Shown here piece after piece: positions 55,030 to 64,000 of a stretch of 64,000 bases of DNA. The position numbers and the translations under genes were made by a program. Source of the DNA: Melampsora larici-populina 98AG31 (lineage: Eukaryota > Basidiomycota > Pucciniomycetes > Pucciniales > Melampsoraceae); the NCBI RefSeq assembly GCF_000204055.1, contig NW_006768770.1, positions 660,195-724,194 on the forward strand, given 5' to 3'. The notes beneath the pieces were generated by a model. That model saw nothing but the letters and a program-made list of their open reading frames with translations, had not been told where the DNA came from and did not search any database. The number at the start of each line of letters is the position of its first letter. Within the stretch, counting starts at the first letter, position 1.

Positions 55030-56200
55030 TCAGGTTGTACAAACCTACTGAATCTTCAGCAGTCATTCTTTCCGCAATATCTAAAGCTACGTCGGAATCG
55101 AAGTCGCCGCATACAACTTCGGAGGATGCACAACTATCATCATCCGTCTCTAATAATGATCGTCGCAAAGGTGGTGATGTAATCACATCACATCCAGACG
55201 ATGAAAGACAAGAAGCAGTCGTTCCGAAGCCTCTACCTAAAGGTTACGCTATGGCACCGGTGACGTCGGCGGCACCAAAAGACATCAGCTCAAAAATCGA
55301 CCCAGCCAACGTCATACTCGATGATGGTGGAAGGGTGACCAGGTCTCGTTGAAATCTTCTGGAAACAGCAAATGTTGGTCAAATCAATCTCAGCGAAATG
55401 GTGATGATTGAGAAAGCTTTGTCGGATTATCGGGAAATAGATAAGTGGATAGCCGCGACGCAAGAAGAATTTGATTATCTTACCGCACGAGGTACCGGTG
55501 AACTTGTCATACCACCAAAGGGCGAAAACATCATTGGAGGCATGTGGCGACTCACGAAGAAACTGAATGACTTTGGAGAAGTTGGAAGATATAAAGCAAG
55601 ATGGGTCGCACTTTGAAATCGTCAAGATCACATGGTTCACTATTTTGACACCTAGGCATCGGTGGCAGAATATGAAATCAAATTGAAAGAAAAACCAACA
55701 CGTCATCTTGGCTATACGCTGGACTGGAAGGAGGATGGATCTGTTATTTCACATCAAGCTGAGTTCTGTAACAAGGTACTCACCGAGCTTTATATGGAAA
55801 AATCAATTCCAGTCAAGACTCCTGCGCCTCAAGATTTACATACTATTGTGGCTAGGGAAGATGAGAAGGCTGACAAACCGCTATATCAAAAAGCCACCGG
55901 GATGCCAACTCATCTATCATTACACTCACGGCCTGATATTACTTCTGCAACAGATCTTCTCTCTCAATTCTCCTCAAAACCAAATTTATCTCACTGGTCA
56001 GCAATCAGAAATGTCTTGCGGTATTTAGATGGCACCAGGACATTAGATTTACATTACGAAAGGCTAAGACGGAAGATAACTCAATCACTGGAGGGGTGGA
56101 TGCTGACTACGCAACATCTTTAGTAACCAAGAAATCAACCTCCGGCTATGCTATTTTGTGCGCGTATTCCACCTAGCCCAAAAACATAATGATAAGTATC
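55030..56200 (+). pseudogene. Ty1/copia relic 2 (reverse transcriptase and RNase H parts)
   Basis: Plus-strand frames give the linker (KGYAMAPVTSAAPKDISSK), the start of the copia RT (IDKWIAATQEEFDYL, GMWRLTKKLNDFGEVGRYKARW) and then, after a jump, the end of RT and the RNase H region (RHLGYTLDWKEDGSVISHQA, RPDITSATDLLSQFSSKP, VLRYLDGTRTLDLHYE). The catalytic box with its two Asp residues is deleted. Relic 1 carries the same linker and RNase-H end, so these are two decayed copies or one duplicated copy. Confidence 0.75.
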
Positions 56201-56332
56201 ATTCTTTGAGAGCAAAATCATGAGACTCACAATTGATTCCGTCATTGTCATTAGGCGGTGGGAGGATTCGATAAGGAATCTCGAATTCTAAATTCAATTT
56301 TCTCTGGAGAAATCTTGAATTTTACGGACGTC

Positions 56333-56364
56333 ACGATTTCCAGACAATAGTGTCTGGAAATCGT
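56333..56364. repeat. Hairpin, 14-bp arms, with CAGACA core
   Basis: ACGATTTCCAGACA, loop ATAG, TGTCTGGAAATCGT. It resembles the palindrome at 63220-63243, which also centres on CAGACA/TGTCTG and is flanked by gaatttta-like text; perhaps the same small foldback family. Confidence 0.75.
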
Positions 56365-57095
56365 AGTTCATAAAATTCTAGGGCCCCGTTTTGTATTACG
56401 TCCGAACATAAGCTCACACTGAAGAAAGACTGTACATCAAAAGCCGCAAAGGAAAGAAGAAGCGCCACCGGAAGGTCTCAACAACAAATTGAAAAATAAG
56501 GGTAAGAGACACAATAATATATCAACTGAAGACCTGAAACATTGGAACAAAAGAAATTACAAACAAAAAACAAATTTTCAGCAGAAGAGGGTGAACAAAC
56601 CGCATGTGAGTGGCCAGTCCCAAGTCACTACGCTTTTTGGGTCTCAGAGTGTCCGGTACCAAGGCCATTTGTCATGATAGTCTGCATTTGTGCAGACATG
56701 AGGATAGTTAGAAGTACTGGTAGGTCTCTTACTTTATGACAAAACCATGCTATGCGTTGAAATTGTTGGCAGACAGATACACGTTAGATATCTACAGTGA
56801 CGGTAAAAGCGGACCTTCCCCATTGCGAGCCGAACAGGACCAACGTACCACTATTGCTTCAGCTTTTCCCATCAACTTTACAATTATCTTCGACTTTGGT
56901 TTGAATTAATAGTGTGCTTGTAATAATCGGGTTCATTAACATTCGGCGATACTGTGGCGGGCGCGCCCGCCTGATCTGCTATCCAGGTCTCTTGTGATAT
57001 GCTCTGATATAGTTGTGGATATCATCATATGCGAAGAATTGAAGCTCGGTGATTCACGAGTTGAGTGTGGCAAACGTGGAAAAAGTGATATCGAT

Positions 57096-57112
57096 TTCCG
57101 ACAACCGTGATC
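57096..57112 (+). promoter_or_regulatory. Recurrent motif, variant copy 3
   Basis: TTCCGACAACCGTGATC keeps the CGACAACCGTGA core but loses the left half of the palindrome. No gene start lies close by. Confidence 0.25.
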
Positions 57113-57375
57113 ACATCGGTGAAGTATGAATCCGCTTGCGCTCTTTCTCGTTTGAGTCAGATTCTTTGTGAGAGAATATGGGACACTAACAAAACTCAGG
57201 CTGTGGTGTCAGGTAGTCTAGCACTGGCGCTGTAATCCGCCTTGTGGGATTGTATGAGACATCAAAAGCTATGGGCTCATGTACAAAAATGTGGAGAGGA
57301 GGTTGTATTAAGCACATGAATTTCCGATAGATCATGATAGACTATGAATACAAAGTTTTTTGTCTACATTCGGGC

Positions 57376-58730
57376 TCACGCATCCGCCGTGAAATCCTCG
57401 GTGATTTCTGGAATTGGTTTGCTCCTCGTCATACTGGGGATGTTGTGACGATGAAGTAGCTCAGTGTGTAGCGCATGCAGAGCAAGAATCCACTGGATCG
57501 ATGTGCCTTGTTTTGGTTTATTGGAGATCGTCCAACGACTGGAGATAGTATCCTGGAGATGTGGGTCATCAGGAAACAGAGAGTGCTCGAATCTTATGAT
57601 GGAGAATGACTTACCAGCCAAGACTGTGAATTGTCGTGGTACATTTGCAGCACAAGCCTACTCTTTTCAAGATATCCTCTGACTTCTCTCGTATATTGAA
57701 TCATTGATGTGACCATCTTCAACAAAGGCTCTATTGCTTCGTAATGTTGTCCTTCAAAAATTCGAAGGACAAATGAGCGATTGAGGTGGTTTCTCAACCA
57801 ACGGTCCATGCTCAATAGATCCTGTTGAACCATCTCGTTGGTCAAGTGGGTCTTTTGAATTAAATCGATGGTACTTTGAGCAAGGTTGGACAGATGAATG
57901 AAAGTTTCGTGCTGATGATCGAACATGCTCTTGATGAATTGATCGGTGTTGTCCACCGCTTCGAAGTTCTTGTACCAAGAAAACTATATTCAGAGTCAGT
58001 GTTACCATATGTTGATTGCTACAGGGGTGGAATTGCCCACCTCCTCCATGAGAACACGAATTTCAGTAGCGCCTCTTCCATCCAGGTGGCGCAGAGAGTC
58101 GTACACACGCTTCAACAAAACAGCAAGATCTCGTAGGTGTGTCGCAGTGACATTTGAGTTTTGCACGTTTATCTGTCTGTCTAGAATGTTGGGAACGTCC
58201 GCTGAACCGAATGCATCGGATGGTGGAAGAGTTGCATGATCTCGAAGGTCTTCGATCGAATCAAGAATTTTGATGGAAATGTAGTTTTTGTGAAGATCCG
58301 CACCCGAAGCTTCGAAGGCAACTGCTTTCAGCTGGGATCGCGCATCATATACCGTTTCCGCGACTGCAAAGGAATCCATTGGTGTACTGGCCGAGTAGCC
58401 AAGATTAGTAAGCCACAATTTGATGGTGATGATTAATTAAAACAGTGAAAAACCGGGTCACCTCGTTTGCTGTATTCTCCACCAGACCAAGCATACAATG
58501 GCCGCCGCTGAACAGACAAGCCATTTGTACCATGGCTTAAGACGAATCCTTGTTCGGTTGACTTGAATATGTCGATTTTCAGAGACAACGGGTTTAAATT
58601 GAACGCGGGATTCTGCAAGTACGTTGCTGAGTGGGGCGTCGCCGGCTTCTTGTAGACAGTTTGCTTCCGGTTCAGACAAGTTTCTAAATTCCGACTGAAA
58701 ATTCAAGAACGCTTCATTGAGTGGAGACAT
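57376..58730 (-). CDS. Unknown membrane-anchored protein
   Basis: Exons (complement): 58462-58730, 58041-58386, 57615-57968, 57376-57552; phases agree, 381 residues. Residues about 65-85 form one hydrophobic helix (KPWYKWLVCSAAAIVCLVWW). The roughly 65 residues before it are soluble and the C-terminal 295 are helical, with long amphipathic stretches (HLRDLAVLLKRVYDSL, FIHLSNLAQSTIDLIQ). There is no signal peptide, so a single-pass anchor near the N terminus is likely. No domain was recognised. It is divergent from the TPR-J gene; their intergenic region is tandemly duplicated. Confidence 0.65.
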
Positions 58731-58943
58731 GATGTTGATGGGGAATACTGATTGTGGCTGATTGTGCTAGGAAGATGTGTGGCACTCGATATCAACTTGA
58801 TTTAAGAAACTTCTGCTAACTCTGAGCCGCCGGTCTATGTCTCAAATATGAGCAACGGGAGAACTTACCTTTATTTGATCTGACACAAAGGCAATGGGTA
58901 CAAAAAACGCAGAAAGGGAGGGCTTAGACTTTGGACTCAGTAT

Positions 58944-59382
58944 CACTGAGTTCAGCACTTCGAAGCTCCTTTGATGCGTTGAATTTGCTGATACTGATTC
59001 CTCTCTGTTCTTCAGCTGTGCTCAAGGAGAGTATTCAGCGTGCACAGTGGGTACGTGTTCAAGTCTTTCAATCTGAAGACCCAAAGTGACATGATACTGC
59101 TACTTCATGCCAAAGTCCGATAGCGTAGTCACTTCATCTCACCAGTTACATGCTTAGTTTCACTGAGTTCAGGGTGGCTCCTTTGGTGCGTTGAACTCGC
59201 TGATGAAGCCTCCTTCTCTGTTCTTCAGCTGTGCTCAACAAGAGTATTCAGCGTGCACAGTGGATACGCATATTCAAGTCTTTGAATCTGAAGGCTTAAA
59301 GTGAAATGGTATTGCGAATTCATGCCAAAGTCCATGTGCTACATAGTGACTTCGTCTCGCCAGTTAATCGATTTAACTTCTT
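58944..59382. repeat. 217-bp tandem duplication upstream of the TPR-J gene
   Basis: Unit 1 (58944-59160) and unit 2 (59161 to about 59382) start CACTGAGTTCAG and share long matches such as ctgttcttcagctgtgctca and gtattcagcgtgcacagtgg. Divergence is perhaps 15-20 percent. The units abut exactly and end just before the start codon at 59391. Confidence 0.85.
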
Positions 59383-59390
59383 AGAAAAAC

Positions 59391-60829
59391 ATGTTACTGA
59401 CTTCTCAGAAAATCAACTCAGAAACTGAAGATCAGAGTCAAAGGCCCGTCCGCCGAAAGTTCGACTCCTCAAGTGATGCGGAAGTTGATGTTCAGAAGGT
59501 GGAGATTGTTGAAGAAAAAACTTTCACCTCAAACAAAGCCTGCAGACGTCCCCATATTGTTAGTCATTCCAAGCTATATTGACCTCTCAGTATGTTTAAC
59601 CCCACTGACCTGATGCTGGCGACGGTCGACCGAATCAGCAATCCAGGATTCGAGACACGCGATCCGGATGTAGTCTTCGGTTTGTACAGTGGGAAGAGGC
59701 ATGTCAGGCTCTTGAAATGAGGGATTTCTGCTTGGCTTCTAAGATTTATGAAGAGATTTTGAAATTCCACGAAGCAGATTCATCAGCAAAGAACGGGTTT
59801 GAGGATTCCTTCACCGTACAAACCTGTTTAAACCTCATTGAGTGCTACTTGCAGCTAGAACGTCCAAAGGAAGCTGAATATCTCTTATCACAGCTTTGGC
59901 ATCCAGATGGAGCGTATACAATAGGTGCTACCCATCCACTCTTCTTGCAGACGTCATGTTTGTACACTAGATCTCAGGTGCACCTCAAGGGATATTCGAC
60001 CACAGAAGAAAAAGTGGGTCTATCTTCTCTCTGGTTTTCCACCATGCCCTTGGTAAAAAAATACTGATCATATACAGGGCTTCAATCCCAGGGCAAAGAA
60101 ATTAACAATCAAGAAGAGCAGAATCTTGTCATATCACTTGAGGTCTTTTACATGTATGGCTATCAGTACGTCAAAAAAGGCCTCTTGGAACAGGCTGCTG
60201 GAGTTTACACGCAAGGCATGAAGTACCTTGGCCAATCTACGAAAGTCCTTGACGAGAGATCAAAGGAAGTAGCTGTACGGATACAGCTGGCTCTCTCAGA
60301 AACCTTCATAGCCATGGATCGACTTGCGGAAGCCTCCCAACTTTTGGAAGAAGTTTGGTTGCCTGAAAAGCCCCTTTCAATCGAGCGACACCATAAACAT
60401 TTTCTTTGGCTGGCAAAAATTCATGCGCACCTTCGAAATCCAGGGGTGTATCACCCTGATACAGCTGAACCACCTGCCAAACATTTCTCCTTGTATCAGG
60501 TGAGGCCACTCTGATGCTAATACTATGATACACTACACCACTTTGACTCAATTTTCCTATCTATGTAGCGACTTGGAGTAAGTCACACCGCAACGAAAGA
60601 AGAGATTAGGAAAGCATATTTGGGGTGGACCCTCTGGTTCCATCCAGACAAGGGCGGTGACACGGGTGTGATGCAAGAGGTAGGGCCTTGCAACTCCGTC
60701 TTCCGAATGTGCATATTGCAGCTGACGATCAACTCAAATATATAGCTCTTGCAAGCTTATCAAACATTGGTACACGAAGGAAAGCGATCCAAGTATGATC
60801 ATTCTTTAAAGGGAAATTATATGGGATAG
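59391..60829 (+). CDS. TPR-repeat protein with C-terminal J domain
   Basis: Exons 59391-59558, 59639-60013, 60092-60499, 60569-60679, 60746-60829; in phase, 381 residues. The N terminus is charged and disordered. Residues about 60-315 are helical with tetratricopeptide-like pairs (CLASKIYEEILKFHEAD, TCLNLIECYLQLERPKEA, QYVKKGLLEQAAGVYTQGMK, LALSETFIAMDRLAEASQLL). The last 65 residues are a J domain: RLGVSHTATKEEIRKAY, the FHPDKGGD loop with the HPD triad that stimulates Hsp70, and YQTLVHEGKRSKYD. TPR plus J suggests a co-chaperone that brings a bound client or partner to Hsp70. J domains in such fusions are often C-terminal, as in DNAJC3/DNAJC7. No signal peptide; probably cytosolic or nuclear. 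Confidence 0.82.
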
Positions 60830-61580
60830 CTGCTCATTGTAAGAATTTGAAACGGATCCTGGAGGAAAGTAAACGAAAAAAGATTGTAACTAATAGAGAA
60901 CAAATATGAGTGACACAAATGATACAATTTGTGATGGAGGAATCCATATTAGTACCCAGTAGAAACTCGACATGTATGCGAACTGGGTGGAAGTAGAAGA
61001 ATGATAAGTATGTGTACTCTGCCCCAACTGCCCCAAATCAAAATATATTCATGAAGATAAATACAGGTGATCTCGCCTAATGTATGTAAAGGGAAATGGG
61101 TCTGAGAACATGAAAGCACCTGGCTCGTGTATTCTGATAGTACTCCTCCTGAGTCTAATCAGTTCTCAACAAGAACTCTGGTTCTCGATATGAACTCTGT
61201 CGTGATGGTGACTTTCTAAGGCTAAGTGGTAAATGGATGTCTAACGCATAATAAGACGAATGATAAGACATGTGAGTGATGTCATGAAATGGAAGCAAAT
61301 TTCTCTTTTCGAGAGGGAGACAAAGTACACGGTCTGACATAAAAAAACTGGTCATGAATGAAAGCTCATACTTGAATAATGAATTCTTGGATGTGTATGT
61401 TATGGTATCTCGTCCCTTCCGTCAATTCAGTCTGAAAGGCATTCTGACAAAAGTGAGTTGGTTCTCAGGCTACCGTATATCAAGTGTGTTTAGTCATGGA
61501 ATGAGCCGCTGTGTCAGCAGCAGGAAAATCATTCGGCGAGAGAGGGAGTGGATATCATTAAACATTTAAGGGATGAGGGC
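60830..61580. other. Convergent intergenic region with dispersed repeat copy 2
   Basis: Between two gene 3' ends. The part at about 61185-61350 is related to 48910-49080. No gene seen. Confidence 0.5.
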
Positions 61581-62744
61581 TCATTCTTCCACGACTTGTT
61601 GTCCCCCCTCCGATCGCAAGGTATGCTCGAGCATATCATCAAACGTGTGTTGAAGTTTTATAAGGGCAGCTTTGATTTCGGTAGCATCAGCATCGTCCAT
61701 GTAGCGCGTGGTAGGCTGCTTAGGGGTCGGGTTTGTATCTTTCATCGATGGCATTAATTTCGCTTCAATATACTACAAAATGCCAAATATAAGTCCGGTA
61801 ACATTGTTGTTTCAATGGAGACGAAACACATACCTTGCGTAGTTCGTCCATTTGTTTTGTAGACAACTCTGGCGGTGAGTGTTCGTGTGTGAATCGACTG
61901 TCAAGTCTTTGAACTTGTTCCTGGAGCTGGCATTCAAGGTGAAACATGAGTTGATATTAGTATCAGAACTACGAGTGAATATCAATTCCTGATGCCCTCA
62001 CCTCCTTTACCTGACGCTCAAGATCAAGCATCTTGGCTTGATCAACCTTGAGAGTCGTGAGCTAGATTTTTTGAAGACACAGGTTTGAAGGTATGAGTAC
62101 GCTCGCCAGGATATACATGAAATTCTAACGCCCTCACCTCCTTTACCTGAAGGTCAAGATCAAGCAACTTGCTCTGATCACTTTTCAGAGTCGCGAGCTA
62201 GAATTTTGGAAGACAGGGGTTAGAAGGTATAAACGCGCTTGCCAGGATAGACATGTAAATTGACACTCACTTCTTCATTTACACGGTCAATGTGGGGGCC
62301 GAGCTCCTTACGAACCTCCCGTGTAATCTTTCGGGCAGATATGTTGGATGGACTCTCCTTATCCTCGGCAAGTTTGCTTTCGAGAACGGATCGAGCTAAT
62401 TCAAACTGAAAGGGGAGTTCAATTCATCAAGATATATAGCCACTAATATCGCGTAAACTCACCTCTTCTGCTTGGTCAATACATTCTTCTACATCATCTA
62501 TGAGATCATCAACCTTAGTTTGAAGATGATCCAGTTGCGCTTGCATTTTCGAAGACGGTGAAGATAAACGTGGTCGATTTGCTTTGGGTACATCTATCCC
62601 AGTTTGATGGCTGGTGGATGGGCGTTTTCGAGATGTGGAAAGACTGGCCTCAGGCTTTGGAGATACAGGCTCAGATTTTATAGAAGGGGAAGGCTTCTGA
62701 GAATGGTCGCCTTTGGGGCTAGATTTTCTTGATCTTGTCTGCAT
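61581..62744 (-). CDS. Coiled-coil protein with a duplicated exon
   Basis: Exons (complement): 62463-62744, 62271-62405, 62138-62197, 62002-62061, 61834-61926, 61581-61772. All are phase 0, giving 273 residues from the ATG at 62744. The N terminus is Ser/Pro/Lys-rich with a basic cluster (MQTRSRKSSPKGD..), probably disordered and nuclear. From about residue 75 it is one long heptad-rich coiled coil (LDHLQTKVDDLIDDVEECID onward). Exons 3 and 4 are tandem copies of a 20-residue unit, L(A/T)TLK.DQ.K.LDL..QVKE. No catalytic motif. A scaffold role is inference. The recurrent 17-bp motif lies about 385 bp upstream. Confidence 0.75.
62002..62197 (-). repeat. Tandem exon duplication (two 60-bp exons with introns)
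   Basis: Exons 62138-62197 and 62002-62061 are the same length, in the same phase and about 75-80 percent identical in protein; their introns are also related. The period is 136 bp. Each exon adds 20 residues, which keeps the coiled coil open. Confidence 0.85.
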
Positions 62745-63127
62745 TGGCGGCCGAATTCTTCGATTTCGGAGTGACAGCGTAAAGTATCCGGTGAACAAGT
62801 AGAAACCTGAGAGTCGAAGGAGGATTAATAAGATGCCAAGTTCATGTTACAGTTGAATTACCTACGGTACGAATCCCCACTTTCTCTTCCTTTGTCTGTG
62901 GTCAAATTTTTCAACCAGGCCGGGAGAATGTCTAAGAAGAGCTGGTGTGTGAGACATCCCCACTTGCAAGACAATTGATTGGACCCGGGTGGCCGAGGCG
63001 ACTGCACAAGGAAATCTGAGATGAGGGGCTGTTCTTTTAATTTCTTACGTACCATACATACAATGTTGACTCGAAACTCGGTCGCCTTGGGGAAGTATTG
63101 ATGAATAAGATTGAAATGTGCTTTCGG

Positions 63128-63144
63128 TTGTCGACAAACGTGAC
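63128..63144 (+). promoter_or_regulatory. Recurrent motif, copy 4 (one change)
   Basis: TTGTCGACAAACGTGAC, followed by CTCCCCGCCGG, similar to what follows copy 2. About 385 bp upstream of the minus-strand coiled-coil gene. Confidence 0.35.
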
Positions 63145-63219
63145 CTCCCCGCCGGACCACATGCGGTCAGATATGTATCAAGTATTCATAAAGGGATCGA
63201 TGAATTTTATAGACTACCC

Positions 63220-63243
63220 TTTACAGACATTAATGTCTGTAAA
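63220..63243. repeat. Perfect 24-bp palindrome
   Basis: TTTACAGACATT followed by its exact complement AATGTCTGTAAA. Shares its CAGACA/TGTCTG core with the hairpin at 56333-56364. Confidence 0.85.
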
Positions 63244-63768
63244 ACATGAGTCTCTGTAAAAATACATTTTCCCCGGGCCAATGTTGAAATTTACAGCACT
63301 TCTTCGAAATCCTAATGTATGTAAACAAAGTAAGGCCAAAGCAAAATCGGAGGTAGCTGAAAAGGAGGTGACTTCAGAGTCAAAACCCGGTGAGTCAGGG
63401 TTACGAGCTTGTGCCAATTGATCCCGCTAAGAATGAAGTCAAGACGGAAGTCATTAGCCCAGAATCTGCGGTTAGTGGTACTGTAAGGAAGTCAAAGCGT
63501 AGGAAAGCTTAAAGGTTACATGATCAAGTTTTATGATTCCATTCCCTTGCTTCGGGGATATATACAAACTCAACTAAAGCACAAAAAAAGGTTCATGATA
63601 TGCCCGTTTATAACAATATCAATAATGTAAATAGCTTCTCTTTTTTCCTCTTCTTTCCTCCTCCTAATGGTTTCGATATTTTCGTTTATAATAATATCAT
63701 GTCAATATCCTCCCTCCCCTAAGTTCATCTTCAAATAACCTCCATTCTGTGTTGAATCTCGGTGAGAA

Positions 63769-64000
63769 TCATGCATCATTGCTTGTACCTACAAACCTGG
63801 AGGTAGGGTATGCGCACGTCTTCCTCCTACCTCAAAAGTACCAAATTTATGAGTAAAATGTGCGAGAGAGAATGACATGACAATAAACTTACGAGACACG
63901 TCTTGCACCACTTGAGCCCATCCATTCCCAGCAATACTATTACCAGCCACACTGGACTCTTGACTGGCCTCCGCGGCTATGGAGACATTTGTTATCAGCC
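63769..64000 (-). CDS. C-terminal end of an unknown gene (partial)
   Basis: Two minus-strand exons in phase: 63893-64000 (open to the window edge; ..VSIAAEASQESSVAG.., ..WAQVVQDVS) with a GTAAGT donor, and 63769-63830 after a GAG acceptor (RRRKTCAYPTSRFVGTS then NDA and stop). The 62-bp intron has good borders. Too little is present to recognise a family. Confidence 0.45.

Larger units (their letters stand above)
56201..57375. other. Intergenic region, no supported gene
   Basis: Holds a 14-bp hairpin (56333-56364) and a variant of the recurrent motif (57096-57112). No gene seen. Confidence 0.5.
62745..63768. other. Intergenic region with motif and palindrome
   Basis: Contains the recurrent motif (63128-63144) and a 24-bp palindrome (63220-63243). 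Plus-strand text at about 63400-63512 (GYELVPIDPAKNEVKTE.. ending SKRRKA and TAA) could be the last exon of a decayed gene; its upstream frame (..KAKSEVAEKEVTSESKP) is shifted, so I do not call it. Confidence 0.45.

Noticed and set aside
62858..63160. Minus-strand ORF of 100 codons upstream of the coiled-coil gene
   Set aside because: It contains the recurrent motif in its first codons and shows no splice link in phase to the ATG exon at 62744.

Overview
The window looks like nuclear DNA of a basidiomycete, most likely a rust fungus (Pucciniales). Evidence: genes are broken into many exons by short GT-AG introns of about 60-160 bp; the proteins are fungal types (AVT-type vacuolar amino-acid transporter, Mlc1/Cdc4-like myosin light chain, SUN-domain protein, alpha-kinase); and the DNA is dense in Ty3/gypsy, Ty1/copia, hAT, CACTA/KDZ-like and possible Harbinger-like transposon DNA. 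The rust assignment is an inference from gene style and transposon families, not from a database match.

1-17 kb: two tandem paralogues of a CmcJ/NvfI (asaB)-type oxidoreductase (1-456, cut by the window edge, and 7951-9033). A complete Ty3/gypsy element lies between them (1248-7497, target duplication GAGGC), and a second complete one follows the second copy (9769-16796, target duplication TTTAT). Each encodes a single intact gag-pol polyprotein, and the LTR pairs are essentially identical, so both insertions are young. Both LTR families contain a direct repeat arranged around an intron-like spacer, and both end in the same hairpin.

17-26 kb: conserved-looking host genes: a five-exon RING/coiled-coil protein, a tRNA-Glu(CUC), a seven-exon AVT1-like transporter (minus strand), and a myosin essential light chain (minus strand) whose first coding exon is only the ATG and whose second is 16 nt.

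26-40 kb: transposon-rich and mostly non-coding. A hAT element (about 28.3-35.5 kb) carries a nine-exon transposase gene with two in-frame TGA codons. A 2.4-kb CACTA/KDZ-like element (29563-31986) has inserted into the first, originally 70-bp, intron of that gene. Downstream are a 28-bp tandem repeat, a four-copy minisatellite of about 78 bp with a dimeric higher-order structure, a transposase fragment, a cluster of CTCATCTG motifs, and a degenerate tandem array.

40-64 kb: an accessory-looking cluster. It holds an unknown five-exon gene (40207-42203, minus), an alpha-kinase with a Cys-rich N terminus (45485-46963, plus), a SUN-domain gene (minus), a long unknown Ser/Pro-rich gene (minus), two copia relics, an unknown membrane-anchored protein (minus), a TPR plus J-domain protein (plus), a coiled-coil protein with a duplicated exon (minus), and a partial gene at the right edge (minus). 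Local duplication is a recurring theme here: exons, introns, an upstream region and intergenic segments have all been copied. A 17-bp palindrome-containing motif recurs four times, three of them upstream of minus-strand genes. Gene models were built by hand from reading-frame and splice-phase consistency; there is no transcript evidence.
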